Source: Streptomyces glomeratus (GTDB lineage: Bacteria; Actinomycetota; Actinomycetes; Streptomycetales; Streptomycetaceae). From it: a stretch of 64,000 nt of DNA. Below the pieces are notes generated by a model. The model worked only from the letters and a program-made list of their open reading frames with translations. It was not told the DNA's origin and searched no databases. This document shows positions 24,864-35,444 of this stretch, in pieces; positions within the stretch are counted from its first letter, which is position 1; every line of letters begins with the position of its first letter. Made by a program: the position numbers and the translations under genes. The DNA lies in the NCBI RefSeq assembly GCF_021462825.1, contig NZ_JAKEEB010000028.1:1-64000 (forward strand), given 5' to 3'.

Positions 24864-27488
24864 GTGGGGGAACTGGGGCGGGAATGGCCGTTGACCGGCC
24901 GCACGGAAGAACTGCAGTTCATCGACAGGGCGGGGCGGAGCGGCCGGGGCACGCGCGGCGTGCTGCTCTCGGGAGCGGCCGGGGTGGGCAAGACCCGGCT
25001 CGCCCGGGAAGCGGTCGCCGCGGCCGTGCGGCGCGGGGCCGTCACCAGGTGGGCGACGGGCACGGATTCGGCGAGGGCGTTGCCGCTGGGGGCCTTCGCC
25101 GCGTGGACCGAACCCGGTGGCGGGGACGCCTCCCGGACGCTGAACCGGACCCTGGACGCGCTGCTCCACGGCGCGGGGCCGGCGGGAGCGGTGGTCGCGG
25201 TGGACGACGCGCACCTGCTCGACGACCTGTCCGCGCTGCTGGTGCACCAGTTGGTGCTGCGGCAGGCGGCTGCGGTCGTGATCACGGTGCGGGCCGGCTG
25301 CCCGGCCCCGGACGCCGTGACGGCACTGTGGAAGGACGGACATCTGGAACGGCTGGAAGTGCAGCCGCTGTCCGAACCGCAGACCGCCGCCGCGCTCGAG
25401 GCGGTTCTCGGCGGGCCCGTGGACAGCACCACCGCAGGCCGGCTGTGGAAACTCACCCGGGGCAACGCTCTGATCCTGCGCCATGTGGTCGAGAGCGAGC
25501 TGGAGGCGCGCAACCTGCGCCGTGTGCGGGGGACCTGGCGGTGGTCCGGGACGCCGTCCGTCTCACCGGTGCTCGCCGACCTGGTCGCGACGCGCATGGG
25601 CGAACTCTCCGGCCCCCTGAGGGATGTGGTGGATGTGCTCGCACTCGGTGAGCCCTTCGACATCGCCCTTCTGGCCCAACTGGTGGACGCGGCCGCGATC
25701 GAGGAGGCCGAGGCACGGGGGCTGGTGACCGTGGAACAGGCGGGGGACACCCTGTGGGCCGGGCTCGCCCACCCCCTCTACGGCGAGGCGCGCCGCGCGG
25801 CCCTCGGCACTCTGCGCGCGCGCCGGCTCCGCGGCCGGATGGCGACGGCGCTGGCCGGCCACCCCGAACACCACGGTGACAACACGCTGCGCCGGGCCGT
25901 GCTCGCCGTGGACTCGGACCTGCCGCCGGATCCGGCGCTCTTCACCGAGGCGGCCGCGCATGCCGCGCGTCTCATGGACATGCCGCTGGTCGAACGGCTG
26001 GCCAGAAGGGCGGTCGCCGCCGGCGCCGGGTTCGAGGCACAGCTGCTGGTCACGACCGCCCTCGCCGCCACCACCCGTCACGAGGACGTCAAGGACGAGC
26101 TGGCCGTCCTCACCGCCATGGCCGTCACGGACGCCGAACTCGTACGGGCGACCCTGGTCAGAGTGCCGGCCCTGGCCTATGTGACGAGCGGGCCCGCCGA
26201 GGCGGAGGCCGTGCTGGGGGAAGCGGAGGCACGCGTCCGGCAGGATGGCTTCCGGCTCCAGCTGACCGCGCTGCGCGCCTACCTCGAAGCGACCCAGGGA
26301 CGCCTGGCTCGCGCCGTCGAGTGCGCCACCACGGCACTCGACGCACCGGACCTGCCGGACGAGCCGGTCATCCTGGCCTCGGTCGGGCTGGTCGCCGCTC
26401 TGGGGGTGACGGGCCGCGCCGACGCAATGGCCCCGGCCGCCGCCCGGGGTCATGAGGCAGCGGCCCGGTCGAGTCAACTAGGCTTTCTGCGCGCTCCGTT
26501 GACCATGGCCCAGACGACGGGGCTGAGCCTGGCGGGTTACCTACGGGACGCGGAGGTCCTCGCGGCCGCATTCCGGGAAGAGGTCAAGGACCAGGAATTC
26601 GGCAACGAACTCAGCGGTTTCATCATGGGCGATGCCGAACTCGCGCGGGGCCGGGTGGCCGACGCCACGCGCCGGCTCCGGGAGGCGCTCGTGGGCCTGC
26701 GGGAACACGGCAACGCCGGCGGATTCGTGTACTTCTGCCTGCTGTCGCTGACCCGCGCCCTGGCCCTCGCCGGCGACCTGCCGGGCGCCCGGAGCTCCTT
26801 GGCCGAGCTGGAGGCCGAGTGGAGCCCGTCGCTCGCCGTCCTCGATCCGGAACTCGCCCTCGTACGGGCATGGGTGAGCGCAGTCGAGGGGGCGCTCAGC
26901 GATGCGATCACCCTGGCCCACGAGGGAGCCGACGGAGCGGCCCGGCGCGGCCAGCACGCGCACGAGGTGCTGGCCCTGCAGACCGCGGTCTGCCTGGGGG
27001 ACACCTCGGTCGCCGGGCGGCTGGCCGAGCTGGCCGGCCGGGTCGACGGTCCGCGGGTGCGGGCTGCCGCCGCCCATGCGGCCGCGCTGAGCACCGCGGA
27101 CGGCGAGGGGCTGCGCGCCGTCTCGGCCCTGTGGGAGGAGACGGGCGACCTGTTGTCCGCCGCGGATGCCGCCGCGCAGTCCGCGAGCACGCATCTGCGC
27201 CGCGGAGAGCGAGCTCCGGCCCACGCCGCGGCCGCCCGGGCGCACCGGCTCGCTCAGGCGTGCCAGGGGGTCCGTACACCCGCGCTGCTGGAGGCGGCCC
27301 GGCCCGTGCCGCTGACCCGGCGGGAGCGCGAGATAGCGGTCCTGGTGGCCCGCGGCCTGACCAACCAGCAGATCGCCGACCGGCTGATCGTCTCCGTACG
27401 TACGGTGGAAGGCCACCTCTATCGCATCGGCAACAAGCTCGGCATCACCAACCGGAGGGAACTGGCCGCACTGCTGCTGGACGGCTGA
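24864..27488 (+). CDS. LuxR family regulator with AAA ATPase domain (LAL type)
   Basis: The 874-residue protein has a P-loop ATPase at the N-terminus (GAAGVGKTRLARE near residue 39; VVAVDDAHLLDDLSALL as Walker B), a long helical TPR-like middle, and a C-terminal LuxR helix-turn-helix (TRREREIAVLVARGLTNQQI, then VSVRTVEGHLYRIGNKLG). LAL regulators activate pathway genes, often for antibiotic or sugar metabolism; ligand and targets are unknown. A TAGGAT hexamer (24852-24857) is 6 nt before the GTG start, with no Shine-Dalgarno, so the mRNA is probably leaderless. The divergent secreted-protein gene is the nearest candidate target. Confidence 0.92.
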   Translation: MGELGREWPLTGRTEELQFIDRAGRSGRGTRGVLLSGAAGVGKTRLAREAVAAAVRRGAVTRWATGTDSARALPLGAFAAWTEPGGGDASRTLNRTLDALLHGAGPAGAVVAVDDAHLLDDLSALLVHQLVLRQAAAVVITVRAGCPAPDAVTALWKDGHLERLEVQPLSEPQTAAALEAVLGGPVDSTTAGRLWKLTRGNALILRHVVESELEARNLRRVRGTWRWSGTPSVSPVLADLVATRMGELSGPLRDVVDVLALGEPFDIALLAQLVDAAAIEEAEARGLVTVEQAGDTLWAGLAHPLYGEARRAALGTLRARRLRGRMATALAGHPEHHGDNTLRRAVLAVDSDLPPDPALFTEAAAHAARLMDMPLVERLARRAVAAGAGFEAQLLVTTALAATTRHEDVKDELAVLTAMAVTDAELVRATLVRVPALAYVTSGPAEAEAVLGEAEARVRQDGFRLQLTALRAYLEATQGRLARAVECATTALDAPDLPDEPVILASVGLVAALGVTGRADAMAPAAARGHEAAARSSQLGFLRAPLTMAQTTGLSLAGYLRDAEVLAAAFREEVKDQEFGNELSGFIMGDAELARGRVADATRRLREALVGLREHGNAGGFVYFCLLSLTRALALAGDLPGARSSLAELEAEWSPSLAVLDPELALVRAWVSAVEGALSDAITLAHEGADGAARRGQHAHEVLALQTAVCLGDTSVAGRLAELAGRVDGPRVRAAAAHAAALSTADGEGLRAVSALWEETGDLLSAADAAAQSASTHLRRGERAPAHAAAARAHRLAQACQGVRTPALLEAARPVPLTRREREIAVLVARGLTNQQIADRLIVSVRTVEGHLYRIGNKLGITNRRELAALLLDG

Positions 27489-27654
27489 TCCCCTTCCGTC
27501 CGACGGCACCCCTCAGCCCGTCCGGGCGGGGGGCGGCGGGGGCGCCGTATCCGTCGGCGGCTTCGCTGCTGGTTGCGGAAGTCCCGGCTTCGCGGCCGGA
27601 TCGCCGCGCGTTCGTGGACATCCGCCCCGCGCGGAGCGAGCCCGATGTCCGGGC

Positions 27655-27867
27655 CCGGGGCGAGGGATGGGTTCGCAGCGACGTTGAACGCGGCTTTCGG
27701 CTGGAGCATCGGGAGTACGACCGCCGGCGCATGGATGGCTTCGGCTACGACATCGGCGCAGCCCTCATCGTGTCCGCCGACGCCCCTGACGAGTCCGAGC
27801 TGGACACGGTGCTCAACGCGCGGGGTTTCCGGCCCGACCTCTTCGTCCATCCAAAGCGACGATCCCA
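27655..27867 (+). pseudogene. Coding-like remnant of unknown origin
   Basis: The plus frame reads with protein-like composition (GFGYDIGAALIVSADAPDES, then ELDTVLNARGFRPDLFVHP) and high GC at third positions. It has no good start, and the frame runs on past this into low-quality sequence and the fumarase gene. It looks like a fragment of a lost gene. I do not recognise the family; a chance open frame is possible. Confidence 0.3.
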
Positions 27868-27961
27868 GGTAGGCGAGGGCCCGCTCAGGGGCGCTGTCAG
27901 CTCACCCGGACGCGCGGCGCCGAGACGTCTCAGGGCTGTCGGCGGCCTGAGGCGACACGGG

Positions 27962-27999
27962 AGCCGGTCCCGTCCCGCAGAGGGGAGGGACCGGCTTTC
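27962..27999 (+). terminator. Hairpin terminator upstream of fumarase 3' end
   Basis: A 10-bp stem AGCCGGTCCC (27962-27971) with GGGACCGGCT (27987-27996) is followed by TTCG. It is oriented for plus-strand transcripts, probably from the LuxR regulator gene. Confidence 0.5.
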
Positions 28000-28121
28000 G
28001 TCCACCCGGCGCCCGGTTCTCCCGGATCTCCGAGTCCACCGCATCCCCCGAGCCGGGGTGTTGCGACGACCACTGGAACGCAAGGAGTGCCGGAGGCTCC
28101 CCGTGGCGTGCTGGGGCTGTG

Positions 28122-29792
<1,671 letters not shown>

Positions 29793-30004
29793 CTCAGCCC
29801 ATTCCTCACTCGACAGATGGTGCCCGCCCCCGTTGGCGGGCGCTCACCAGCGTAGAACCTGCCGTCGTGGGCGAAGCTGTGAGGTAAGGCTCACTCGGGC
29901 GTCCGCCCGGGTTACCGGTGCGGGCGCCGACCCGGACGCAACGGTTTTCCACAGGCCGCGACGGGGGGTAGTCGCGATCTATCGCGTTTGGGTAGTCTGC
30001 TGCC

Positions 30005-30691
30005 GTGGACCTTCAGAAGCAGACCGGACCCCGCCTCGCCGAGCTGCGCGCCTCGGACGCCGACCGTGACCGCATCGCCGACATGCTGCGCGACGCCCTC
30101 GCCGAGGGCCGCCTGACCGCGGAAGAGCACGCCGAGCGCGTGGAGGGCGTGCTGAACGCCAAGACGGTCGGCGAGCTGGAGGTCTTCATCCGGGACCTGC
30201 CCGCCGCCCACCAGGGGCGCCCGGGTCCTGCGCACGGCTACGCGTCGAACCGCCCGGCGGCCGGCGCCGTCCCGCCCCAGGCCGACGAGAACGTGGTGGC
30301 GGTCTTCAGCGCGTCCGTGCGCAAAGGCCGCTGGCGCGCCGGGCGCCGGCTGCATGTGTACTCGGTCTTCGGCAGCGTGGTGATCGATCTCAGCGAGGCG
30401 ATCTTCGAGTACCAGCAGGTCGTGATCAAGGCCGTCTCGGTCTTCGGCGACGTCCAGATCCGCGTCCCGGAGAACGTGTCGCTGCGCGGCACCGGCGGTG
30501 GGGTCCTCGGCAACTTCGAGGTGCAGACGCTGGACTCGGAGGATTCGCAGGCACCCGTCGTCTACGTCGACGGCTGGGCCGTCCTGGGCAACGTGGAGGC
30601 GCGGCCCAAGCGGGGCAAGCTGGTCGCGGACATTCTCGACCGGGTGTCGGGCAAGGTGGACCGGGCTCTGCGCAAACATCTGGACCGTTGA
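30005..30691 (+). CDS. DUF1707 domain protein with LiaF-like C-terminus
   Basis: The 228-residue protein starts with the DUF1707 helix pair (LRASDADRDRIADMLRDALA, then EGRLTAEEHAERVE) and ends with a beta-rich domain (VVAVFSASVRKGRWR, VYSVFGSVVIDLSEA, AVSVFGDVQIRVPE, AVLGNVEAR) of the cell-wall-active antibiotic response type. No transmembrane helix is seen, so it is probably cytoplasmic or peripheral. TAGTCT (29993-29998) lies 6 nt before the GTG and no Shine-Dalgarno is present: a likely leaderless mRNA. It is 155 bp upstream of a whiB gene. Confidence 0.85.
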   Translation: MDLQKQTGPRLAELRASDADRDRIADMLRDALAEGRLTAEEHAERVEGVLNAKTVGELEVFIRDLPAAHQGRPGPAHGYASNRPAAGAVPPQADENVVAVFSASVRKGRWRAGRRLHVYSVFGSVVIDLSEAIFEYQQVVIKAVSVFGDVQIRVPENVSLRGTGGGVLGNFEVQTLDSEDSQAPVVYVDGWAVLGNVEARPKRGKLVADILDRVSGKVDRALRKHLDR

Positions 30692-30846
30692 CGGTTGAAT
30701 CCTGACGCATCGGTCCGGTCCCGCACCGATGGCCTCAACGGCCCCTGTGATGCCGTCGGTTGGGAACTCAGTGCATAGGCGCGCGCACAGCGGGTAGGCC
30801 TTGCTGCATCGTCTCTCGCTCGCGAAGCCGTCGTCAGGAGTAGACC

Positions 30847-31212
30847 GTGCTGCAACCGCCGCATTCGTCCCTGCAGGTCGCTGACGTTCCGCCTCAGCGG
30901 GTGCCAGACAGGGATCAGGACGCCCCGTGGCACACGGAGGCGGTGTGCCGGCGTGACGAGGCCGGCTTGTTCTTCGCTCCCTCCAAGGAGCCCACCGCGG
31001 CCCGGCTGTCCCGCGAGGAGGCGGCCAAGCGCGTCTGCGCGCGTTGCCCGGTGATGGTCGAGTGCCGCGAGCACGCGCTGTTGCAGCCCGAGCCCTACGG
31101 GGTGTGGGGCGGTCTGACCGCCGCCGAGCGCCGTGTGGTGCTGGCCCGGCGCCGCCGCCGCGAGATGGAGCTGAAGAAGACCGCACGGGGGACGATAGCG
31201 GCGGCCGGCTGA
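30847..31212 (+). CDS. wblI: WhiB-family iron-sulfur regulator, WblI-like
   Basis: The 121-residue protein has the four cluster cysteines at residues 34, 64, 67 and 73 (C-x29-C-x2-C-x5-C), the GVWGG turn at 85-89 and a C-terminal basic helix (LARRRRRE) for DNA or sigma contact. WhiB proteins hold a redox- and NO-sensitive 4Fe-4S cluster and usually bind the primary sigma factor. The name wblI rests on my memory of the Streptomyces neighbourhood beside glpX and is less sure than the family. GTG at 30847 follows AGGAG by 6 nt. Confidence 0.92.
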   Translation: MLQPPHSSLQVADVPPQRVPDRDQDAPWHTEAVCRRDEAGLFFAPSKEPTAARLSREEAAKRVCARCPVMVECREHALLQPEPYGVWGGLTAAERRVVLARRRRREMELKKTARGTIAAAG

Positions 31213-31228
31213 GGACGCGCACGGAAAA

Positions 31229-31258
31229 GGGGCGCCCTCTCCGCACCGAGGGCGCCCC
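31229..31258 (-). terminator. Terminator for glpX, shared with wblI
   Basis: A perfect 11-bp stem GGGGCGCCCTC/GAGGGCGCCCC is preceded on the plus strand by AAAA, which gives a TTTT tail on the minus strand. It is therefore best oriented for glpX, though it can also stop wblI. Confidence 0.65.
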
Positions 31259-31334
31259 CGGGTAGGGGCGGACGGGTCCCGGACGGGATCCCCGCCTGCT
31301 GTGCGCGACCGGACTGCTTCCCGCAGCCGGACTC

Positions 31335-32369
31335 CTACTTCGCGCGGTCGAAGTCGATCGCGCTGTACGCGCGCAGCTTGCTCAGCCGGTGCACCGAGTC
31401 GATACGGCGGACCGTGCCCGACTTGGAGCGCATGACGATCGAGTCGGTGGTGGCCGTCTCCGAGCGGTAGCGCACGCCGCGCAGCAGCTCGCCGTCCGTG
31501 ATGCCGGTGGCGACGAAGAAGACGTTCTCACCGGAGACCAGGTCGTCGGTGGTCAGCACCCGGTCGAGGTCGTGACCCGCGTCCAGGGCCCGCTGCCGCT
31601 CCTCGTCGTCCTTGGGCCACAGCTTGCCCTGGATGGTGCCGCCCAGGCACTTCACGGCGCACGCGGAGATGATGCCCTCCGGGGTGCCGCCGACGCCGAG
31701 CAGCAGATCGATGCCGGTGCCCTCGCGCAGCGCCAGGATGGAGCCGGCGACGTCGCCGTCCGAGATCAGCTTGATGCGTGCACCGGTCTCCCGGATCTCC
31801 TTGATGAGGCCGTCGTGGCGCGGCCGGTCGAGGATGACGACGGTGACGTCCTCGGGCGTGGAGTTCTTGGCCTTGGCGACCCGGCGGATGTTGACCGAGA
31901 CCGGGGCGTTGATGTCGACGAAGTCGGCCGCCTCGGGACCGGTGACCAGCTTGTCCATGTAGAAGACGGCGGACGGGTCGAACATCGTGCCGCGGTCGGC
32001 AGCGGCCAGCACCGCGATCGCGTTCGGCATGCCCTTCGCCGTGAGCGTGGTGCCGTCGATCGGGTCCACGGCGATGTCGCACTCCGGGCCGGTCCCGTCG
32101 CCGACCCGCTCCCCGTTGAAGAGCATCGGGGCCTCGTCCTTCTCCCCTTCGCCGATGACGACGACGCCGTTCATCGACACGGTGGAGACGAGGGTCCGCA
32201 TGGCGCGTACCGCCGCGCCGTCGGCGCCGTTCTTGTCGCCGCGGCCGACCCAGCGGCCCGCCGCCATGGCGGCGGCCTCGGTGACCCGGACGAGTTCCAG
32301 GGCGAGATTGCGGTCCGGGGCCTCTGAGGGGACTTCGAGCTCGGACGGCAGGTGATGATTCTCGGTCAT
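31335..32369 (-). CDS. glpX: Fructose-1,6-bisphosphatase class II
   Basis: The 344-residue enzyme has the metal and phosphate site VDPIDGTTLTAKG, the VVIGEGEKDEAPML segment and GVGGTPEGIISACAVK, all typical for GlpX. It removes the 1-phosphate of fructose 1,6-bisphosphate for gluconeogenesis and is the main such enzyme in actinobacteria. The ATG lies behind AAAGGTG. It is a single-gene unit convergent with wblI and divergent from the DUF4245 gene. Confidence 0.96.
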   Translation of the reverse strand: MTENHHLPSELEVPSEAPDRNLALELVRVTEAAAMAAGRWVGRGDKNGADGAAVRAMRTLVSTVSMNGVVVIGEGEKDEAPMLFNGERVGDGTGPECDIAVDPIDGTTLTAKGMPNAIAVLAAADRGTMFDPSAVFYMDKLVTGPEAADFVDINAPVSVNIRRVAKAKNSTPEDVTVVILDRPRHDGLIKEIRETGARIKLISDGDVAGSILALREGTGIDLLLGVGGTPEGIISACAVKCLGGTIQGKLWPKDDEERQRALDAGHDLDRVLTTDDLVSGENVFFVATGITDGELLRGVRYRSETATTDSIVMRSKSGTVRRIDSVHRLSKLRAYSAIDFDRAK

Positions 32370-32495
32370 CGGAGCGCACCTTTCTGATACGACGACGGCC
32401 GGATGAGGGTGATGCCCCCGACTCTATCGTTAGGCAGACAAAATGAGCAGGGGGCCCCACGGATGAGCAGACCACGTACCTGCGACGATAGGGGC

Positions 32496-33017
32496 GTGGC
32501 AGGTACGAAAGGCAAGCAGCATACGGTCCGGGACATGGTCCTCTCCCTGGCCCTCATCGGGCTGATGGCGGGCGTCATCTATCTCTTCATCCCCCATGAC
32601 GACCACGCTCCCGATCTCAAGCGGGTGGACTACCGCGTCGAGCTGCTCACGGCCCGCCGCGCGGCCGCCTACCCGGTGGCGGCGCCGGAGGGCCTGGCCG
32701 ACAGCTGGAAGGCCACCTCGGTGCGCTTCCAGGACGACCCCTACGACGCGTGGCACCTCGGCTTCCAGGACCCCGAGGGGCAGTACGTCGCCATCGAGCA
32801 GTCGACTCAGCGGGCGGCCGCGTTCATCGACGACGCCAGCCAGGGCGCGCACGAGACCAAGGCCACGCAGAACATCGGCGGGCACACCTGGCAGCGCTAC
32901 ACGGGCGGCCGCTACGAGGCGCTCGTCCTCCGGGACAAGGGCTCCACGACCGTGGTGACCGGCACGGCGTCGTTCGCGCAGCTGACGAAGATGGCGGAGG
33001 CCCTGAGGACGGGGTGA
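32496..33017 (+). CDS. DUF4245 membrane-anchored protein
   Basis: From the GTG at 32496 the product is 173 residues. A short basic start (AGTKGKQHTVRDM) is followed by one transmembrane helix (VLSLALIGLMAGVIYLFIP) and an extracellular domain of about 140 residues (VDYRVELLTARRAAAYPV, WHLGFQDPEGQYVAIEQS, TWQRYTGGRYEALVLRD). Its function is unknown; genes of this family commonly sit beside glpX in actinobacteria. An ATG at 32463 would extend it by 11 residues. It is followed by a very long perfect hairpin. Confidence 0.85.
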   Translation: MAGTKGKQHTVRDMVLSLALIGLMAGVIYLFIPHDDHAPDLKRVDYRVELLTARRAAAYPVAAPEGLADSWKATSVRFQDDPYDAWHLGFQDPEGQYVAIEQSTQRAAAFIDDASQGAHETKATQNIGGHTWQRYTGGRYEALVLRDKGSTTVVTGTASFAQLTKMAEALRTG

Positions 33018-33056
33018 CCCCCCGGGGCCGGCCTCGGCGGGAGGCCGTGTTCTCGT

Positions 33057-33116
33057 TCCGGCACACGGACAAGGGCCCCCGGCGCCATTGACGGGGGCCC
33101 TTGTCCGTGTGCCGGA
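33057..33116. terminator. 24-bp perfect inverted repeat, convergent terminator
   Basis: Positions 33057-33080 and 33093-33116 are exact reverse complements (24 bp), with a 12-nt loop. It lies between two converging genes. It has no T-tract but the stem is the longest perfect one I found in the window. Confidence 0.7.
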
Positions 33117-33121
33117 CGGGG

Positions 33122-33712
33122 TCAGATCGTGGTGACGACCTGGTCGAAGTCCAGACGCGGGGAGCGCGGGTACCAGGCGTCCTCGCCCGGCTTGCCGATG
33201 TTGACGACCATCAGCGGGGTGTGGTCGTCGTCCAGGAACTCCTTGCGGACGCCCTCGAAGTCCAGGCCGGTCATCGGGCCGGCGCTGAGACCAGCGGCGC
33301 GGACGCCGACGATGAAGTACGCGGCCTGGAGGGCGGCGTTGAGCAGGGCGCTGTTCTCGCGCACCGAGCGGTCGCCGAAGAAGGCGTCCTTGGCCTGGGG
33401 GAAGTGCGGGAAGAGGTGGGGCAGCTCGTCGTGGAACTCGTTGTCCGCCGAGAGGATCGCGACCAGCGGGGCAGCGGCCGTCTTGGCCTGGTTGCCCTCT
33501 GCCATGTGCCGGACGAGACGCTCGCGGGCCTCGGCGGAGCGGACCAGGGTGATGCGCAGCGGCGACTGGTTCATGGACGTCGGGCCGTACTTGACCAGGT
33601 CGTAGATCGCCTGGACCTGCTCGTCCGTCACCGGCTCGTCGGTGAAGGTGTTGGCCGTGCGGGCCTCACGGAACAGCAGGTCCTGGGCGGCGGAGTCGAG
33701 AACGAGGGACAT
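33122..33712 (-). CDS. Nitroreductase family protein, RutE-like
   Basis: The 196-residue flavoprotein resembles malonic semialdehyde reductase RutE: an FMN-binding start (LLFREARTANTFTDEPV), YGPTSMNQSPLRITLV as the second FMN contact, and the C-terminal GLSAGPMTGLDFEGV. It probably reduces an aldehyde or nitro compound with NAD(P)H; the substrate is inferred from family only, since no other pyrimidine-degradation gene is near. The ATG at 33712 was preferred over one 26 codons upstream, because homologues begin close to MSLVLDSAAQDLL. Confidence 0.88.
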   Translation of the reverse strand: MSLVLDSAAQDLLFREARTANTFTDEPVTDEQVQAIYDLVKYGPTSMNQSPLRITLVRSAEARERLVRHMAEGNQAKTAAAPLVAILSADNEFHDELPHLFPHFPQAKDAFFGDRSVRENSALLNAALQAAYFIVGVRAAGLSAGPMTGLDFEGVRKEFLDDDHTPLMVVNIGKPGEDAWYPRSPRLDFDQVVTTI

Positions 33713-33876
33713 GAAGGGGACTTCCTCACGATGACGCTGGATCCCGTGGGATCGGCTTGCGGCATCGACAGTAGGCCCCGAGAGGTTCAACGTTCAATTA
33801 AATCGGGCCCGAGGTGACCGGCTTCACAGGTCAAGGCCGCTCGGCGCCGTAAGACCGCCCGGGGGCCGCGACCGGT

Positions 33877-34119
33877 TCACTCGGCCGCCTCGGCGCCCCC
33901 GTCCTCCGCCTCCTTGCGCTCCTCGGCCAGCGCGGCGTCCAGCCGCCTGCGGGCGCCCTCCAGCCAGGTGCGGCACACCTTGGCCAGCTCCTCGCCCCGC
34001 TCCCACAGCGCCAGAGACTCCTCGAGCGTCGTGCCCCCGGCCTCCAGACGCCGTACGACCTCGATCAACTCGTCCCGCGCCTGCTCGTACCCGAGTGCCT
34101 CGTCCGTCTTGCTGGTCAT
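33877..34119 (-). CDS. xseB: Exodeoxyribonuclease VII small subunit
   Basis: The 80-residue protein has the XseB pattern: YEQARDELIEVVRRLEAGGT then TLEESLALWERGEELAKVC. It pairs with XseA to degrade single-stranded DNA. Nine bp separate it from the xseA stop, so it is cotranscribed. There is only a weak GGGTGGG before the ATG. TAGGGT lies 6 nt upstream but overlaps the xseA stop, so a separate leaderless mRNA is possible but not needed. Acidic, disordered C-terminus. Confidence 0.94.
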   Translation of the reverse strand: MTSKTDEALGYEQARDELIEVVRRLEAGGTTLEESLALWERGEELAKVCRTWLEGARRRLDAALAEERKEAEDGGAEAAE

Positions 34120-34128
34120 GCGCCCACC

Positions 34129-35346
34129 CTAAGATCCCTGGTTGTCGGCCCGTACCGTGAACTCGCCCTCCGCGACCCGCGCCCGCAGCGCCTCGCCCGC
34201 CGCCACGTCGTCCGGCGACCGGACCACGTGCCCGTCGGCCTTCTGCAGCACCGCGTACCCCCGCCGGAGCGTCGCGGCCGGTGACAGGGCCACCACGCGA
34301 GCGTGCGTGTGCCTCAGCTCCGAGTCGGCGCGGTCGAGCAGATGCCTCAGCGTGCGCCGGCTGCGGTCGACCAGCGAGGCGACCTGATCGGCCCGCTCGT
34401 CGACCATGCGGTGCGGGTCCTCCATGCAGGGCCGCGCCAGCGCGTGCGCGAGCCCCCGCTCCTCGCGCTCGACCAACGCCACGGCACACCGCCGCGCCCG
34501 GTCCCGCAGCTCCCGCACCCGCTGCAGCTCCTCGCCCACGTCCGGCACGACCTTCTTCGCCGCGTCGGTCGGGGTGGAGGCACGCAGGTCCGCGACATGG
34601 TCGAGCAGCGGATTGTCCGGCTCGTGGCCGATGGCCGACACCACGGGCGTACGGCAGCCCGCCACCGCCCGGACCAGCTGCTCGTCGGAGAACGGCAGCA
34701 GATCCTCCACACTGCCGCCACCGCGCGCCACGATGATCACATCGACGTCCTCCAGCGCATCCAGCTCCTTGACGGCCTGGACGACCTGGGGCACGGCGTG
34801 CACGCCCTGCACGGCCACGTTGCGCACCTCGAAGCGGACGGCCGGCCAGCGGTGCCGCGCGTTCTCCAGCACATCACGCTCGGCCGCCGAGGCCCGGCCG
34901 CAGACGAGCCCGATGAGCTGCGGCAGGAAGGGCAGCGGTTTCTTGCGCTCCGGCGCGAAGAGGCCCTCCGCGGCCAGGGACTTCTTCAGCTGTTCCAGCC
35001 GGGCCAGCAGCTCGCCGACGCCCACGGGCCGTATCTCGGCGGCACGCAGCGACAGCTGTCCCCTCGGCGCGTACCACTCCGGTTTGGCGTGGACGACCAC
35101 CCGGGCGCCCTCGCGCACGACATCGGCGACGGCGTCGAACACCTGGCGGTAGCAGGTGACGGCGACGGAGATGTCGTACGACGGGTCGCGCAGCGTGAGG
35201 AAGACGACGCCGGCGCCGGGGCGCCGCGACAGCTGGGTGATCTGCCCCTCCACCCAGACGGCCCCGAGCCGGTCGATCCACCCCCCGATGAGCCGCGAGA
35301 CCTCGCCGACCGGCAGCGGTGACTCAGCGGACGTGTTCACAGCCAT
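34129..35346 (-). CDS. xseA: Exodeoxyribonuclease VII large subunit
   Basis: The 405-residue protein has an OB-fold DNA-binding start (VWVEGQITQLSRRPGAGVVF), the catalytic domain with LIGLVCGRASAAERDVLENA and VIIVARGGGSVEDLLPFSDE, the AIGHEPDNPLLDHVADLRAS motif, and a long helical C-terminal part for XseB binding. TACGCT (35358-35353) lies 6 nt before the ATG with no Shine-Dalgarno, suggesting a leaderless mRNA. It is divergent from ispH, with only 98 bp between starts. Confidence 0.95.
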   Translation of the reverse strand: MAVNTSAESPLPVGEVSRLIGGWIDRLGAVWVEGQITQLSRRPGAGVVFLTLRDPSYDISVAVTCYRQVFDAVADVVREGARVVVHAKPEWYAPRGQLSLRAAEIRPVGVGELLARLEQLKKSLAAEGLFAPERKKPLPFLPQLIGLVCGRASAAERDVLENARHRWPAVRFEVRNVAVQGVHAVPQVVQAVKELDALEDVDVIIVARGGGSVEDLLPFSDEQLVRAVAGCRTPVVSAIGHEPDNPLLDHVADLRASTPTDAAKKVVPDVGEELQRVRELRDRARRCAVALVEREERGLAHALARPCMEDPHRMVDERADQVASLVDRSRRTLRHLLDRADSELRHTHARVVALSPAATLRRGYAVLQKADGHVVRSPDDVAAGEALRARVAEGEFTVRADNQGS

Positions 35347-35444
35347 GCGCCGAGCGTAACGGCAGGGTCCGACAACGCAGACCGGCACAACCTCTCCTCA
35401 GGGAGCCGATCTACGGCACTCCGTGCGGCCTTACGATGGTGCCC

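Larger units (their letters stand above)
27489..28121. other. Intergenic region with a possible gene remnant
   Basis: This 633-bp stretch lies between the LuxR regulator and the class I fumarase gene and has no intact gene. It holds a coding-like plus-strand segment at 27655-27867 and a hairpin at 27962-27996. Confidence 0.45.
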
